Shown here one piece after another: positions 1-11,092 of a stretch of DNA of 64,000 bases. A program made the position numbers and the translations under genes. How positions within the stretch are numbered: position 1 is the stretch's first letter; the number at the start of each line of letters is the position of its first letter. Location of the stretch: assembly GCF_900102675.1 (NCBI RefSeq), contig NZ_FMYX01000003.1:310001-374000 (forward strand), given 5' to 3'. Source of the stretch: Pseudomonas guariconensis (GTDB lineage: Bacteria > Pseudomonadota > Gammaproteobacteria > Pseudomonadales > Pseudomonadaceae). The notes beneath the pieces are model-generated. The model ran no database searches, was not told the DNA's origin, and saw only the letters and a list, made by a program, of their open reading frames with translations.

Positions 1-2
1 CA

Positions 3-290
3 GCCAGCACTACCAAGCCAGCCGCGCCCTCCAAGGTCGATGTCAATGGTCTGCCGGTGAGCTGGTCGATCCAGTTGGCCAGTCTTTCCAATCGCGCTGG
101 CGCCGACAATCTGCAAAAAACCCTGCGCAGCCAGGGCTACAACGCCTATATCCGTGCTGCCGACGGCATGAATCGTGTCTATGTCGGGCCACTGATCGAG
201 CGGGCCGAGGCTGAGCGCCTGCGGGATGTGATCAATCGCCAGCACAACCTCAAGGGCTTTGTGGTGCGCTTCCAGCCAGAGCGCAACTGA
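3..290 (+). CDS. SPOR-domain protein, C-terminal end (DedD-like), partial at window edge
   Basis: The reading frame is open from the window edge and ends at 290. The last ~75 residues form a SPOR fold: an SIQLASLSN opening, a LRSQGYNAYI helix/strand and a RVYVGP strand. SPOR domains bind denuded septal peptidoglycan glycan strands. The residues before it are Ala/Pro/Lys-rich, like the periplasmic linker of DedD proteins. In Pseudomonas a dedD-type gene lies just before cvpA-purF, as here. The GTG at 57 is internal; the true start lies upstream of the window. The N-terminal membrane anchor expected for DedD cannot be seen. Confidence 0.8.
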   Translation, partial: ASTTKPAAPSKVDVNGLPVSWSIQLASLSNRAGADNLQKTLRSQGYNAYIRAADGMNRVYVGPLIERAEAERLRDVINRQHNLKGFVVRFQPERN

Positions 291-298
291 TCCAGAAT

Positions 299-328
299 GC
301 CTGCGCAGCCTGTCCCGGCTGCGCAGGC
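299..328. terminator. Perfect 12-bp hairpin after the SPOR gene
   Basis: Arms at 299-310 and 317-328 are perfectly complementary (GCCTGCGCAGCC / GGCTGCGCAGGC) around a 6-nt loop. There is no T-run, so this may be a weak or factor-assisted terminator, or an RNA-stabilising 3' hairpin. It lies between the SPOR gene and cvpA. Confidence 0.5.
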
Positions 329-385
329 TTGCACCCGGACCTGCGTCGCCAGAGGCAAAGTCGCCCTAATGGGCTGACATTCCGC

Positions 386-414
386 TTACCCCAAACCCGC
401 CGCTCTGGTAAAAT
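386..414 (+). promoter_or_regulatory. Weak candidate sigma70 promoter for cvpA
   Basis: A good -10 (TAAAAT, 409-414) sits 31 bp before the cvpA GTG. The best correctly spaced -35 is only TTACCC at 386-391 (17-bp spacer), so the call rests mostly on the -10. Confidence 0.3.
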
Positions 415-444
415 GCGCCGCCTCAAACGTCGGCAGGCAACACC

Positions 445-999
445 GTGGCATTTACCTGGGTCGATTGGGCGATCATCGCGATCATCGCCATTTCCTCACT
501 GATCAGTCTCAAGCGCGGCTTCGTCAAGGAAGCCTTGTCCCTGCTCATCTGGATCATTGCCGGTGCGGTCGCCTGGATGTTCGGCGGCTCCCTTTCGCAG
601 TATCTTGAAAGCTATATCCAGACGCCATCGGCACGCATCATTGCCGGCTGCGCCATTCTTTTCGTCGCCACCTTGCTGGTGGGGGCCATGATCAACTTCC
701 TTATCGGCGAGCTTATTCGCGTGACCGGGCTGTCCGGCACCGATCGTTTCCTCGGCATGGCCTTCGGAGCTGCGCGCGGGGCCTTGCTGGTGGTGGTGGC
801 CATTGGGCTGTTGAGCCTGGGGCCGGTACAACAGGATCCGTGGTGGCAGGAGTCGCGCCTGATACCACAGTTTCTATTGGTCGCTGACTGGTCCAAGAAC
901 CTGATTCTGGGATTCACCGGTCAATGGATGTCCAGTGGGATCAGCGCACCGGCTGATCTTCCGTTCAAGGAACAGTTGCTCGGGCCTACCAGGCCTTGA
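445..999 (+). CDS. cvpA: CvpA family inner-membrane protein
   Basis: This 184-residue protein has four hydrophobic segments (about residues 5-20, 28-48, 62-85 and 100-122) and the start MAFTWVDWAIIAII typical of Pseudomonas CvpA. In E. coli cvpA is needed for colicin V production and sits before purF; its general role appears to lie in envelope homeostasis. The start is GTG at 445, preceded by the purine-rich GGCAGG. purF begins 42 bp downstream on the same strand, matching the conserved cvpA-purF operon. The order is well known but the biochemical function is not established. Confidence 0.93.
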   Translation: MAFTWVDWAIIAIIAISSLISLKRGFVKEALSLLIWIIAGAVAWMFGGSLSQYLESYIQTPSARIIAGCAILFVATLLVGAMINFLIGELIRVTGLSGTDRFLGMAFGAARGALLVVVAIGLLSLGPVQQDPWWQESRLIPQFLLVADWSKNLILGFTGQWMSSGISAPADLPFKEQLLGPTRP

Positions 1000-1041
1000 G
1001 CGCTTTTCAATCAAGTTTCATCAAAGTAGGGGTTGCGTCGC

Positions 1042-2547
<1,506 letters not shown>

Positions 2548-2562
2548 TTTGGGAGCGACGGC

Positions 2563-3774
2563 ATGACCGATCAATGGGATGCCGGTCGACTGGACAGTGA
2601 CCTCGAGGGTGTCGGTTTCGACACCCTGGCGGTGCGCGCCGGTCAGAACCGTACACCGGAAGCCGAGCACAGCGAAGCGCTGTTCCTGACCTCCAGTTAT
2701 GTCTTCCGCACGGCCGCCGATGCGGCTGCGCGCTTTGCTGGCGAAACACCCGGCAACGTCTATTCGCGTTACACCAACCCGTCAGTACGCGCTTTCGAGG
2801 AACGTCTGGCGGCCATGGAAGGCGCCGAGCAGGCCGTGGGGACCTCCACTGGCATGGCCGCGATCCTGGCCGTGGTGATGTCCCTGTGCAGCGCTGGTGA
2901 TCATGTGCTGGTGTCGCAGAGCGTGTTCGGCTCGACCATCAGCCTGTTCGAGAAGTACTTCAAGCGTTTCGGCGTGCAGGTGGACTACGTGCCGTTGGTC
3001 GACCTCAGCGGGTGGGAAAAGGCCATCAAGGCCAACACCAAGCTGCTGATCGTCGAGTCACCGTCCAACCCGCTGGCCGAACTGGTCGATATCGCCGCAC
3101 TGGCCGAAATCGCCCACGCCCGCGGCGCGATGCTGGTCGTGGATAACTGCTTCAGTACCCCGGCATTGCAGCAGCCACTCAAGCTCGGTGCCGATATCGT
3201 CTTCCACTCCGCGACCAAGTTCATCGACGGCCAGGGCCGTTGCATGGGTGGCGTGGTGGCTGGGCGCAGCGAGCAGATGAAAGAAGTGGTGGGCTTCCTG
3301 AGGACCGCCGGCCCGACGCTCAGCCCGTTCAACGCCTGGATCTTCACCAAAGGTCTGGAAACGCTAAAGCTGCGTATGCGCGCCCACTGCGAAAGTGCCC
3401 AAGCGTTGGCAGAGTGGCTGGAGAAGCAGGAGGGTGTGGAGAAGGTTCATTACGCCGGACTACCTAGCCATCCGCAACACGAACTGGCTAAGCGCCAGAT
3501 GAGTGGTTTCGGCGCGGTGGTCAGTTTCGAGGTCAAGGGGGGCAAAGAGGGCGCGTGGCGCTTCATCGATGCGACCCGCGTGATTTCCATCACCACCAAC
3601 CTGGGTGACAGCAAAACCACCATCGCTCACCCTGCTACCACCTCCCATGGGCGTCTGACGCCGCAGGAGCGTGAAGCCGCAGGCATCCGCGACAGCCTGA
3701 TCCGCGTCGCTGTCGGCCTGGAAGACGTGGCTGACCTGCAAGCCGATCTGGCCCGCGGTCTGGCGGCGCTGTGA
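2563..3774 (+). CDS. metZ: O-succinylhomoserine sulfhydrylase
   Basis: This is a 403-residue PLP enzyme of the Cys/Met metabolism family. In Pseudomonas MetZ makes homocysteine directly from O-succinylhomoserine and sulfide, bypassing cystathionine. The PLP lysine is in HSATKF (about Lys219), preceded by the conserved VVDNCFSTP strand; YSRYTNPS near residue 66 is the phosphate-binding loop from the neighbouring subunit. A clear SD (GGGAGC) precedes ATG 2563. It is co-directional with purF, a conserved arrangement in pseudomonads, and its stop overlaps the next gene's start. Confidence 0.95.
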   Translation: MTDQWDAGRLDSDLEGVGFDTLAVRAGQNRTPEAEHSEALFLTSSYVFRTAADAAARFAGETPGNVYSRYTNPSVRAFEERLAAMEGAEQAVGTSTGMAAILAVVMSLCSAGDHVLVSQSVFGSTISLFEKYFKRFGVQVDYVPLVDLSGWEKAIKANTKLLIVESPSNPLAELVDIAALAEIAHARGAMLVVDNCFSTPALQQPLKLGADIVFHSATKFIDGQGRCMGGVVAGRSEQMKEVVGFLRTAGPTLSPFNAWIFTKGLETLKLRMRAHCESAQALAEWLEKQEGVEKVHYAGLPSHPQHELAKRQMSGFGAVVSFEVKGGKEGAWRFIDATRVISITTNLGDSKTTIAHPATTSHGRLTPQEREAAGIRDSLIRVAVGLEDVADLQADLARGLAAL

Positions 3775-4544
3775 TCGACTGGAAGGGCGGTGAGCCGGGC
3801 CACAATGGTCGGGTCGCCTTGGTCACCGGTGCCGCTCGTGGCATCGGACTGGGCATCGCCGCTTGGCTGATCTGCGAAGGTTGGCAGGTGGTGCTCAGCG
3901 ACCTGGACCGCGTGCGGGGTTCCAAAGTGGCCAAGGCCCTGGGCGACAATGCCTGGTTCGTGTCTATGGATGTCGCCGACGAGGCCCAGGTCAGCGCTGG
4001 CGTCTCTGAGGTGCTGGCGCAGTTCGGCCGTCTGGATGCCTTGGTCTGCAATGCGGCTATCGCCAATCCACACAACCAGACCCTGGAGAGCCTGTCGTTG
4101 TCCCAGTGGAACAGGGTGCTGGCGGTCAACCTCAACGGGCCGATGCTGCTGGCCAAGCATTGTGCGCCCTACCTGCGCGCCCATGGCGGGGCCATTGTCA
4201 ACCTGACATCGACCCGGGCCCGGCAGTCAGAGCCGGACACCGAGGCCTATGCGGCGAGCAAGGGTGGCCTGTTGGCGTTGACCCATGCACTGGCCATGAG
4301 CCTTGGGCCGGAGATTCGCGTCAATGCGGTCAGCCCTGGCTGGATCGACGCCCGGGACCCTTCCCAGCGCCGTGCCGAACCGCTGACCGAGGCTGATCAT
4401 GCCCAGCATCCTGCGGGCAGGGTAGGGACGGTGGAGGATGTCGCGGCGTTGGTGGCCTGGCTGTTGTCACGCCAGGCAGGGTTCGTCACCGGCCAGGAGT
4501 TCGTGGTCGATGGCGGGATGAGCCGCAAAATGATCTACACCTGA
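3771..4544 (+). CDS. Short-chain dehydrogenase/reductase (SDR)
   Basis: This is a classical SDR of 257 residues. The cofactor loop VTGAARGIG lies near residue 18, the NAA/NAAI structural motif near residue 90, and the catalytic Ser and Tyr-x3-Lys (YAASK) near residues 143-161. The GTG start at 3771 overlaps the metZ stop by 4 nt (GTGA), suggesting translational coupling. The substrate cannot be told from sequence; proximity to metZ is conserved in Pseudomonas but does not prove a role in methionine synthesis. The C-terminal [13 protein letters not shown] is the usual SDR tail. Confidence 0.9.
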   Translation: MIDWKGGEPGHNGRVALVTGAARGIGLGIAAWLICEGWQVVLSDLDRVRGSKVAKALGDNAWFVSMDVADEAQVSAGVSEVLAQFGRLDALVCNAAIANPHNQTLESLSLSQWNRVLAVNLNGPMLLAKHCAPYLRAHGGAIVNLTSTRARQSEPDTEAYAASKGGLLALTHALAMSLGPEIRVNAVSPGWIDARDPSQRRAEPLTEADHAQHPAGRVGTVEDVAALVAWLLSRQAGFVTGQEFVVDGGMSRKMIYT

Positions 4545-4700
4545 GCTGCAGGCTTTTAGCCACAAGCTGCAAGAGGGGACCGTGAGGTCCCTTCGTCATT
4601 TGTAGGACAGGACTACTTGCTACAGCGGCAGGCGTTTCCTTGTCGCTTGCCACTCGCAGCTTGTAGCTTTTTCGGCCTTTTTGAAAAAAATCCAATGGGG
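4545..4700. other. Gene-free stretch with a terminator hairpin and inverted-repeat fragments
   Basis: The stem GGGACC (4576-4581) / GGTCCC (4586-4591) with loop GTGA is a plausible end for the metZ-SDR transcript. Around it are copies of a CAAGCTGCAAG-type intergenic repeat in both orientations (AGCTGCAGGC, ACAAGCTGCAAG, then CGCAGCTTGTAGC near 4657), ending in a T-rich stretch. I see no ORF with a ribosome binding site. Confidence 0.55.
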
Positions 4701-4703
4701 CTA

Positions 4704-4732
4704 TTGACTTAGCTTCGGTACCTGCGTAAATT
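4704..4732 (+). promoter_or_regulatory. Sigma70 promoter of the tRNA-Val/tRNA-Asp cluster
   Basis: A near-consensus -35 (TTGACT, 4704-4709) and -10 (TAAATT, 4727-4732) are separated by exactly 17 bp. A GC-rich discriminator follows, as is usual for stringently controlled stable-RNA promoters. tRNA-Val starts 41 bp downstream. Confidence 0.75.
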
Positions 4733-4773
4733 TCGCGGCCTCAGCGAAGCAAACGCACCAAGCAACACTGCGA

Positions 4774-4849
4774 GGGTGATTAGCTCAGCCGGGAGAGCAT
4801 CTGCCTTACAAGCAGAGGGTCGGCGGTTCGATCCCGTCATCACCCACCA
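4774..4849 (+). tRNA. tRNA-Val (anticodon TAC)
   Basis: The 76-nt cloverleaf has acceptor arms GGGTGAT/ATCACCC, a D-loop with AGCTCAGCCGGGAGAGC, anticodon loop CTTACAA and a T-arm GGTTCGATCC. Discriminator A and an encoded CCA end the gene at 4849. It is the first tRNA after the promoter at 4704-4732. Confidence 0.98.
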
Positions 4850-4927
4850 CTTCCTGAGATGTTCCTGACCCAGGAGACTTCGTAAGAAGCTTCCTAATTG
4901 AGAGGAACCGGACGCAAGTCCATATGC

Positions 4928-5004
4928 GCAGCGGTAGTTCAGTCGGTTAGAATACCGGCCTGTCACGCCGGGGGTCGCGGGTTCGAGTCCCGTCCGCTGC
5001 GCCA
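4928..5004 (+). tRNA. tRNA-Asp (anticodon GTC), copy 1
   Basis: The 77-nt cloverleaf has acceptor GCAGCGG/CCGCTGC, anticodon loop CTGTCAC, T-arm GGTTCGAGTCC, discriminator G and an encoded CCA. It lies 78 nt after tRNA-Val with no terminator between, so they are probably co-transcribed. Its flanks differ from those of copies 2 and 3. Confidence 0.98.
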
Positions 5005-5103
5005 CTTTTTCTTCAGATGGGTGTCATCACCGGTCTGAGGTCTGAAGGCCAAGTGCACTTCAGGCCGATCCCAGTTTCAATCAGGTGAAAGCCTGAACGA
5101 TAC

Positions 5104-5180
5104 GCAGCGGTAGTTCAGTCGGTTAGAATACCGGCCTGTCACGCCGGGGGTCGCGGGTTCGAGTCCCGTCCGCTGCGCCA
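5104..5180 (+). tRNA. tRNA-Asp (anticodon GTC), copy 2
   Basis: This gene is identical over 77 nt to copies 1 and 3. Its leader contains the small hairpin TCAGG/GCCTGA (5083-5098). A terminator-like hairpin follows at 5222-5247, so transcription may end before copy 3 unless it is read through. Confidence 0.98.
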
Positions 5181-5221
5181 TCTTCGCTTCGAGGTCCCAT
5201 GAACACCTTGAAGCAACAATC

Positions 5222-5247
5222 AAAGCGATCAGCGTGTCGCTTTTTTT
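5222..5247 (+). terminator. Rho-independent terminator after tRNA-Asp copy 2
   Basis: The stem AAAGCGA (5222-5228) / TCGCTTT is followed by a run of seven T. It lies inside the duplicated tRNA-Asp array and is the counterpart of the hairpin after copy 3. Confidence 0.7.
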
Positions 5248-5316
5248 GTGCCTGCCTTTCGAGCCGTGATCGAAAGGGGGATCCCAGTTTCAATCAGGCG
5301 CAAGCCTGAGCGATAC

Positions 5317-5393
5317 GCAGCGGTAGTTCAGTCGGTTAGAATACCGGCCTGTCACGCCGGGGGTCGCGGGTTCGAGTCCCGTCCGCTGCGCCA
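5317..5393 (+). tRNA. tRNA-Asp (anticodon GTC), copy 3
   Basis: This gene is identical over 77 nt to copies 1 and 2, with acceptor GCAGCGG/CCGCTGC and an encoded CCA. It is the last tRNA of the cluster, followed after 40 nt by a strong terminator. Confidence 0.98.
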
Positions 5394-5433
5394 TATTCGC
5401 TTCGAGGCTCCATGAACACCTCGAAGCAACACG

Positions 5434-5458
5434 AAAGCGACCTTAGGGTCGCTTTTTT
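5434..5458 (+). terminator. Rho-independent terminator of the tRNA cluster
   Basis: The stem AAGCGACC/GGTCGCTT with a 4-nt loop is followed by TTTTTT. It is stronger than the equivalent hairpin after copy 2. Confidence 0.85.
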
Positions 5459-5591
5459 GCTTTCTGGGCTCGCCTCACTCAAGTGGGCCTGCTTGTCGAT
5501 TATATGAATTTTGCCCAGCCAAGCGTGCAACGCGGTTTCAGTGATGAGCCATGTGTTGCACAATAGGCGCAGTTTGTCCTACCCGGAATCC

Positions 5592-6479
5592 ATGATGTCC
5601 AGAACCTCCGTCTTCGGTGCGCTCGGGCTAGCCCTTGTGCTGGCGGGCGTATCCGGTTGCTCCTCGAAGAAGCCCGCCATCTACGAGCACGAAAACTTCG
5701 ACGACTCGGGCACGTTTTCGCGCAGCTTCCCGGTCAGCGAAGCTGGCTCGTGCGAGGCAGCCCGGCGCGCGCTGCTCAGTCAGGGTTACATCATCACCAG
5801 CAGCGGTGCCAACCAGATCGCGGGTAACAAGAGTTTCCAGCAGAACGCCGAGAATCACCTGCAGATCAGCTTCAACATCACCTGTGTCCCGGACAGCGGT
5901 GATGAGCAGCGCTCCACCATGTTCGCCAACGCCCTGCAGGATCGTTATGCGCTGAAGAAATCCAACACCTCTGCGAGCCTTGGCGTGGGCGTGCTGGGTT
6001 CGGTATCCATGCCTATCGGTTCGACTGACGATTCCATGGTCAAGGTGGCCAGCGAGACAGTCACTGCGCCGCAGTTCTACGAGCGCTATTTCGCCTTGGT
6101 CGAAAGTTACCTGCCAAAGCCTAAGAAAGTGAAAAAGGCCGAGCCCAAGGTCGAGACGCCCAAGTCCGAAAAGCCGGCTGCTGATCTGGGGCTGCCAGAG
6201 CAGACCTCTGCACAGCCTGTGGCCGCGCCGCTCGCGGTCAGCGCACCGGCTTCGACAGCTGAGCCCGTACCGCCCCCAGCCCCCGTGGCAGGCCCAGTTG
6301 CAGCCCCAGTTGCAGCCCCAGCACCCGCAGCCCTCGCGGCGCCTGCCAGCGAAGTTCCGGCGGCCCCCATGGTCGATGATAGCCAGGGCTCGCAGCCTGT
6401 CACCCCGCCTGCCGAACCTGCGCCGATCCAGGTGCAGCAGGAGGCTCCTGCAACCGAGGCGGCGCCTGCGCCTTTGTAA
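5592..6479 (+). CDS. DUF2242 family lipoprotein with Pro/Ala-rich tail
   Basis: The protein has about 295 residues. A type II signal peptide (LALVLAGVSGC, lipobox VSGC) predicts lipidation at a Cys near residue 19. The body (to about residue 190) contains SQGYIITSSGANQIAG and matches my memory of DUF2242. The last ~100 residues are a low-complexity Pro/Ala/Val/Glu tail, probably a disordered spacer or cell-wall-spanning segment. Two adjacent ATGs (5592, 5595) are possible starts; the longer upstream frame from 5511 lacks a signal peptide and is rejected. Function is unknown. It is the first gene after the tRNA cluster. Confidence 0.85.
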   Translation: MMSRTSVFGALGLALVLAGVSGCSSKKPAIYEHENFDDSGTFSRSFPVSEAGSCEAARRALLSQGYIITSSGANQIAGNKSFQQNAENHLQISFNITCVPDSGDEQRSTMFANALQDRYALKKSNTSASLGVGVLGSVSMPIGSTDDSMVKVASETVTAPQFYERYFALVESYLPKPKKVKKAEPKVETPKSEKPAADLGLPEQTSAQPVAAPLAVSAPASTAEPVPPPAPVAGPVAAPVAAPAPAALAAPASEVPAAPMVDDSQGSQPVTPPAEPAPIQVQQEAPATEAAPAPL

Positions 6480-6518
6480 AGACGATCACCTAACTTCCCG
6501 AATGTCGGCTACGTTTAC

Positions 6519-6551
6519 CTTTCATAAACCTGTCATGAAACCTTCATCCGT
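6519..6551 (+). promoter_or_regulatory. Triple PHO-box-like direct repeat (candidate PhoB site)
   Basis: CTTTCAT (6519-6525), CTGTCAT (6530-6536) and CCTTCAT (6541-6547) recur with an exact 11-bp period and A-rich 4-bp spacers (AAAC, GAAA). PhoB binds tandem 7-bp CTGTCAT-type repeats with 4-bp AT-rich spacers on one DNA face, so the last two repeats form a good PHO box and the first adds an overlapping one. No convincing -10 follows at fixed spacing, which lowers certainty. Confidence 0.6.
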
Positions 6552-6606
6552 CCCGCTTAGCGTGACGGCATGACCGAACAGATGAATGAGAAGAGGAAGC
6601 AAGCCA

Positions 6607-6693
6607 ATGGATGACTATCAGGAAGAGCTGCTCGAATACCAGGCCTATGAGCTGGACCCTATGGAGCCGGCGGACGACGCCACCGAGCTCTAG
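6607..6693 (+). CDS. Acidic 28-residue micropeptide
   Basis: A good SD (GAGGAAG, ending about 8 nt before the ATG) introduces a 28-codon ORF starting MDDYQEELLEYQAYELD. Eleven residues are Asp or Glu and none is Lys or Arg, so the net charge is about -11. The first ~16 residues could form an amphipathic helix with Leu/Tyr spacing. It lies 59 bp after the PHO-box-like array and 15 bp before the end of the convergent AraC gene. I do not recognise a function. The strong SD and regulated-looking upstream region argue that it is translated. Confidence 0.6.
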   Translation: MDDYQEELLEYQAYELDPMEPADDATEL

Positions 6694-6708
6694 CATTTCA
6701 CACAGGCC

Positions 6709-7749
6709 TTAGCCCACCCGCCGCTGATTGCGGCGAAACTCCCCCGGCGTCAGGCTGGTCCAGCGCTTGAATGCGCGCTGGAAGGCCTCCGCCGAGGCAA
6801 ACCCCAAAAGATAAGCGATTTCACCGAAGGCCAGCTCCGTATCGCGGATGTAGGTTTCGGCGAGGTCGCGGCGTGTGTCATTGAGCAGGCTGCGAAAGCG
6901 CGTGCCTTCCTCGGCCAGCTTGCGACGCAAAGTCCAAGTGGGTAGTTGCAGGTGACGCGCCACGGCTTCAAGGTCCGGTTCCTGTCCACCATTGAGCAAC
7001 GGGCCGAGCAGATGAGTGATGCGTTCACCCAGGCTGCGCACGCGGGTGCGTTGGGCCAATTCCGCTTCGCACAGCTGCAACAGGTGCTGCCAGGTGCTAG
7101 GGCAATGCTGGAGGTTGGGCAAATCCAGGGTGGCGCGGTCCAGGCGCAATTGGTTGCTGGATGCGCCAAACTGCACCGGGGTTGCGCTCAACGCCTGGTA
7201 TTGGGCCGCATAGCTGGGCGCCTGGAATTCGATCTCCATGCGCTCGGCCTGCACCGAGTGGCCTGCCAAGTGCGAGAGTTGGGCCAGCCAGCCAGCCAGC
7301 AACGAGTCGACCACGAAACGGTTGTAGGCATTGTAGGGGCTGATGGAGTAGAAGCGCAGCCAAGCGCCGTGGGCGTCCTCCTGAAAGCTCGACTGGCCCC
7401 GGTAATTGGCGGCATACAGCGGCTCGAAGTGCAGCAGGACACGCGCGGCCTCACCCAGGGTCGGGGCCTGGGCTGCCGTGACGCCAGCCAGCCCTGCCTG
7501 GGCCAGACGACTCAAGCGGCCCATGTGCAGGCCTAGGGCTGGTTCGCCGCACAGCTCGATGGCGGCATGGCCCAAATGCATGTAGCGGGGAATCGACAGG
7601 CGTGCGCCCGCTTCGGCCAGGCGAGGGTGGTCCAGTCCATAGCGGCGTAGGAGAGGAGCCGGGTCGTGGCCCAGTTGCTGGAGTGCTTCGCCCAGCGGTT
7701 GGACGAAGCCCACCGAGAGGTCGCCCAGGCGTACGCGAGGCCGGGTCAT
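6709..7749 (-). CDS. AraC-family transcriptional regulator
   Basis: This 346-residue protein has an N-terminal arabinose-binding-like ligand domain of the OruR/ArgR-type AraC subgroup (residues ~20-210) and a C-terminal double helix-turn-helix (~240-342). The second HTH reads GEIAYLLGFASAEAFQRAFKR, the AraC signature, followed by W-x-x-L-TPGEFR. It starts 4 bp after the upstream nitrilase-fold gene ends, so the two are almost certainly co-transcribed, and it may sense that protein's product or substrate. Its target and effector cannot be told from sequence. Confidence 0.93.
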   Translation of the reverse strand: MTRPRVRLGDLSVGFVQPLGEALQQLGHDPAPLLRRYGLDHPRLAEAGARLSIPRYMHLGHAAIELCGEPALGLHMGRLSRLAQAGLAGVTAAQAPTLGEAARVLLHFEPLYAANYRGQSSFQEDAHGAWLRFYSISPYNAYNRFVVDSLLAGWLAQLSHLAGHSVQAERMEIEFQAPSYAAQYQALSATPVQFGASSNQLRLDRATLDLPNLQHCPSTWQHLLQLCEAELAQRTRVRSLGERITHLLGPLLNGGQEPDLEAVARHLQLPTWTLRRKLAEEGTRFRSLLNDTRRDLAETYIRDTELAFGEIAYLLGFASAEAFQRAFKRWTSLTPGEFRRNQRRVG

Positions 7750-7753
7750 GGGG

Positions 7754-8872
7754 TTACAACCAAAGGTTCAGCAGGCGGGCACCCTGGCTGGAAGTGCCGG
7801 CCAAATGCGTGCCTGCCTGGTTGGCAAAGCCCTGTCCGTCACTGCCTTGTTCCCAAAACTGGCCACGCAGGAATACGCTCAGGCTTGGGGTGATGCTGTT
7901 GGCGGTCAGGGTCAGTTGTTGCCAGGCCGTCTGTTCGCTGACTTCGCCACGTTGCAGTGGCAATTCGGCCGTCGCGTCCTGGTGGCGGTTGCCGCGCCAG
8001 GGTGTATTCCAGGTGTCCTTGCCGCTGAGGAAAACAGGATTGGCGATCAGATCCACCGACTGCTGCGCCAATTGCCGGTAGTTTTCCGGGTACCAGCTGT
8101 CGCTGCCCACCAGCACGCCGAGGCGGCCAGCCGGGGTCTGAATGACCTGCAAGGGAAACTTGCGTCCGTGATGGACGTAGCGGCGTACTTCGCTGTCCGG
8201 ATACTGTTGGCGTTGGGGTTGGCCCAGTACCGAACCGTCACCGCCGAACACCAGGCTGCTGTTGAACAGAGGGCCGCTGCCGGGGCGCAGCACGCCGTTA
8301 TCCAGGTAGGGCGCGGGCAGGACGATGGAGCCTGCCACCAGCGTCACGCCGAACTCCTTGGCCAGGCCACCGAACAGTTGCTGATAGTCGCTGGCCATCT
8401 GTTCGGCCTTCATTCGCAGGTGGGCGTCGGAGCGGCGATCGTCACCGGTGGCGGTGAGCATGGCCAAGCCGTAGCGCAGTGGGTTGCTCACCTCCAGCCA
8501 CTGCCAGGCTTCGTGGCGCTGGGTGACCTGGTACAGCTCGTTCTTTTCGCCCCGGGCCCAGAGCCAAGTGCCGATGTGTTCCGGCAACACCACCACTGTA
8601 CGCGGGCTGACCAGACCTTGGGCGCGAGCCTGTTCCAGATAAGCTGACAGCTTGCGGTGCAGACGTTGCAGGTTCTGGTAATCGCCCGGGTAGAGCACCG
8701 GTTCGATTCCCAGCAAGTTGCCGTGTTCGCCCGGTACGCCGTGATTGAGCGCCAGTTCGATTCGCAAATCGGAAAGGTAATGGCCTTCCGGTCGCTGCAT
8801 CGTCCAGAAGCCGTAGCCGCAGAGGGCGGCGATCATCACCAGCGCTAGAGCGCCTGCCAGGAGTTTTCGCAT
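7754..8872 (-). CDS. Membrane-anchored nitrilase-fold protein lacking the catalytic Cys
   Basis: An N-terminal membrane segment (about residues 3-23) precedes a carbon-nitrogen hydrolase fold. The glutamate of the catalytic triad is visible in VVLPEHIGTW, but the nucleophile position reads LVGSDSWYPE where the family has a Cys-Tyr/Phe-Asp/Glu turn, so Cys is replaced by Gly. The only Cys I see is in the membrane anchor. The expected catalytic Lys region reads GQPQRQQYP, without Lys. It may be a pseudoenzyme or binding protein. ATG 8872 is chosen; an in-frame GTG at 8893 adds seven residues and has no better SD. It forms an operon with the AraC gene downstream. Confidence 0.8.
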   Translation of the reverse strand: MRKLLAGALALVMIAALCGYGFWTMQRPEGHYLSDLRIELALNHGVPGEHGNLLGIEPVLYPGDYQNLQRLHRKLSAYLEQARAQGLVSPRTVVVLPEHIGTWLWARGEKNELYQVTQRHEAWQWLEVSNPLRYGLAMLTATGDDRRSDAHLRMKAEQMASDYQQLFGGLAKEFGVTLVAGSIVLPAPYLDNGVLRPGSGPLFNSSLVFGGDGSVLGQPQRQQYPDSEVRRYVHHGRKFPLQVIQTPAGRLGVLVGSDSWYPENYRQLAQQSVDLIANPVFLSGKDTWNTPWRGNRHQDATAELPLQRGEVSEQTAWQQLTLTANSITPSLSVFLRGQFWEQGSDGQGFANQAGTHLAGTSSQGARLLNLWL

Positions 8873-8968
8873 GAAGCGCCAAGGCACCTTCACTGTATAG
8901 GGTGTCCTAGGGTAGTCCTGCTGTGCAGGAGGATCAATAAGTTGTCAGTTTCGATCATTGAGCCTGTT

Positions 8969-8982
8969 CAAACGGCTGTTTA
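8969..8982. promoter_or_regulatory. PsrA-like operator upstream of fadH
   Basis: CAAAC (8969-8973), GGCT, GTTTA (8978-8982) matches the published PsrA pattern (G/C)AAAC-N2-4-GTTT(G/C) except for the last base. PsrA is the fatty-acid-responsive TetR-type repressor of beta-oxidation genes in Pseudomonas, so its site before a dienoyl-CoA reductase gene is sensible. It lies 74 bp before the fadH ATG. Confidence 0.5.
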
Positions 8983-8998
8983 ATGTCGCTGTCTATAA

Positions 8999-11092
<2,094 letters not shown>

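Larger units (their letters stand above)
5068..5445 (+). repeat. Tandem 213-bp duplication carrying tRNA-Asp copies 2 and 3
   Basis: Two units repeat with a 213-bp period: leader (5068-5103 and 5281-5316, both starting ATCCCAGTTTCAATCAGG), an identical tRNA-Asp, and a trailer (from 5181 and 5394, both containing TTCGCTTCGAGG then CATGAACACC). Leaders and trailers differ at only a few bases. The first trailer is longer and has gained about 30 extra bases before the second leader. Confidence 0.85.

Noticed and set aside
4928..5393. Regularly spaced identical repeats that could suggest a CRISPR array
   Set aside because: The repeats are complete tRNA-Asp cloverleaves with CCA ends and the spacers are duplicated sequence, not unique spacers.
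6570..6614. 14-codon ORF (MTEQMNEKRKQANG) before the acidic micropeptide
   Set aside because: Its ATG has no SD, and its 3' part is the SD region of the 28-residue ORF. It could be a coupling leader but nothing supports it.
7748..8647. 299-codon plus-strand frame opposite the nitrilase-fold gene
   Set aside because: Compositional shadow without SD or domains; the minus-strand gene has a signal anchor and family motifs.
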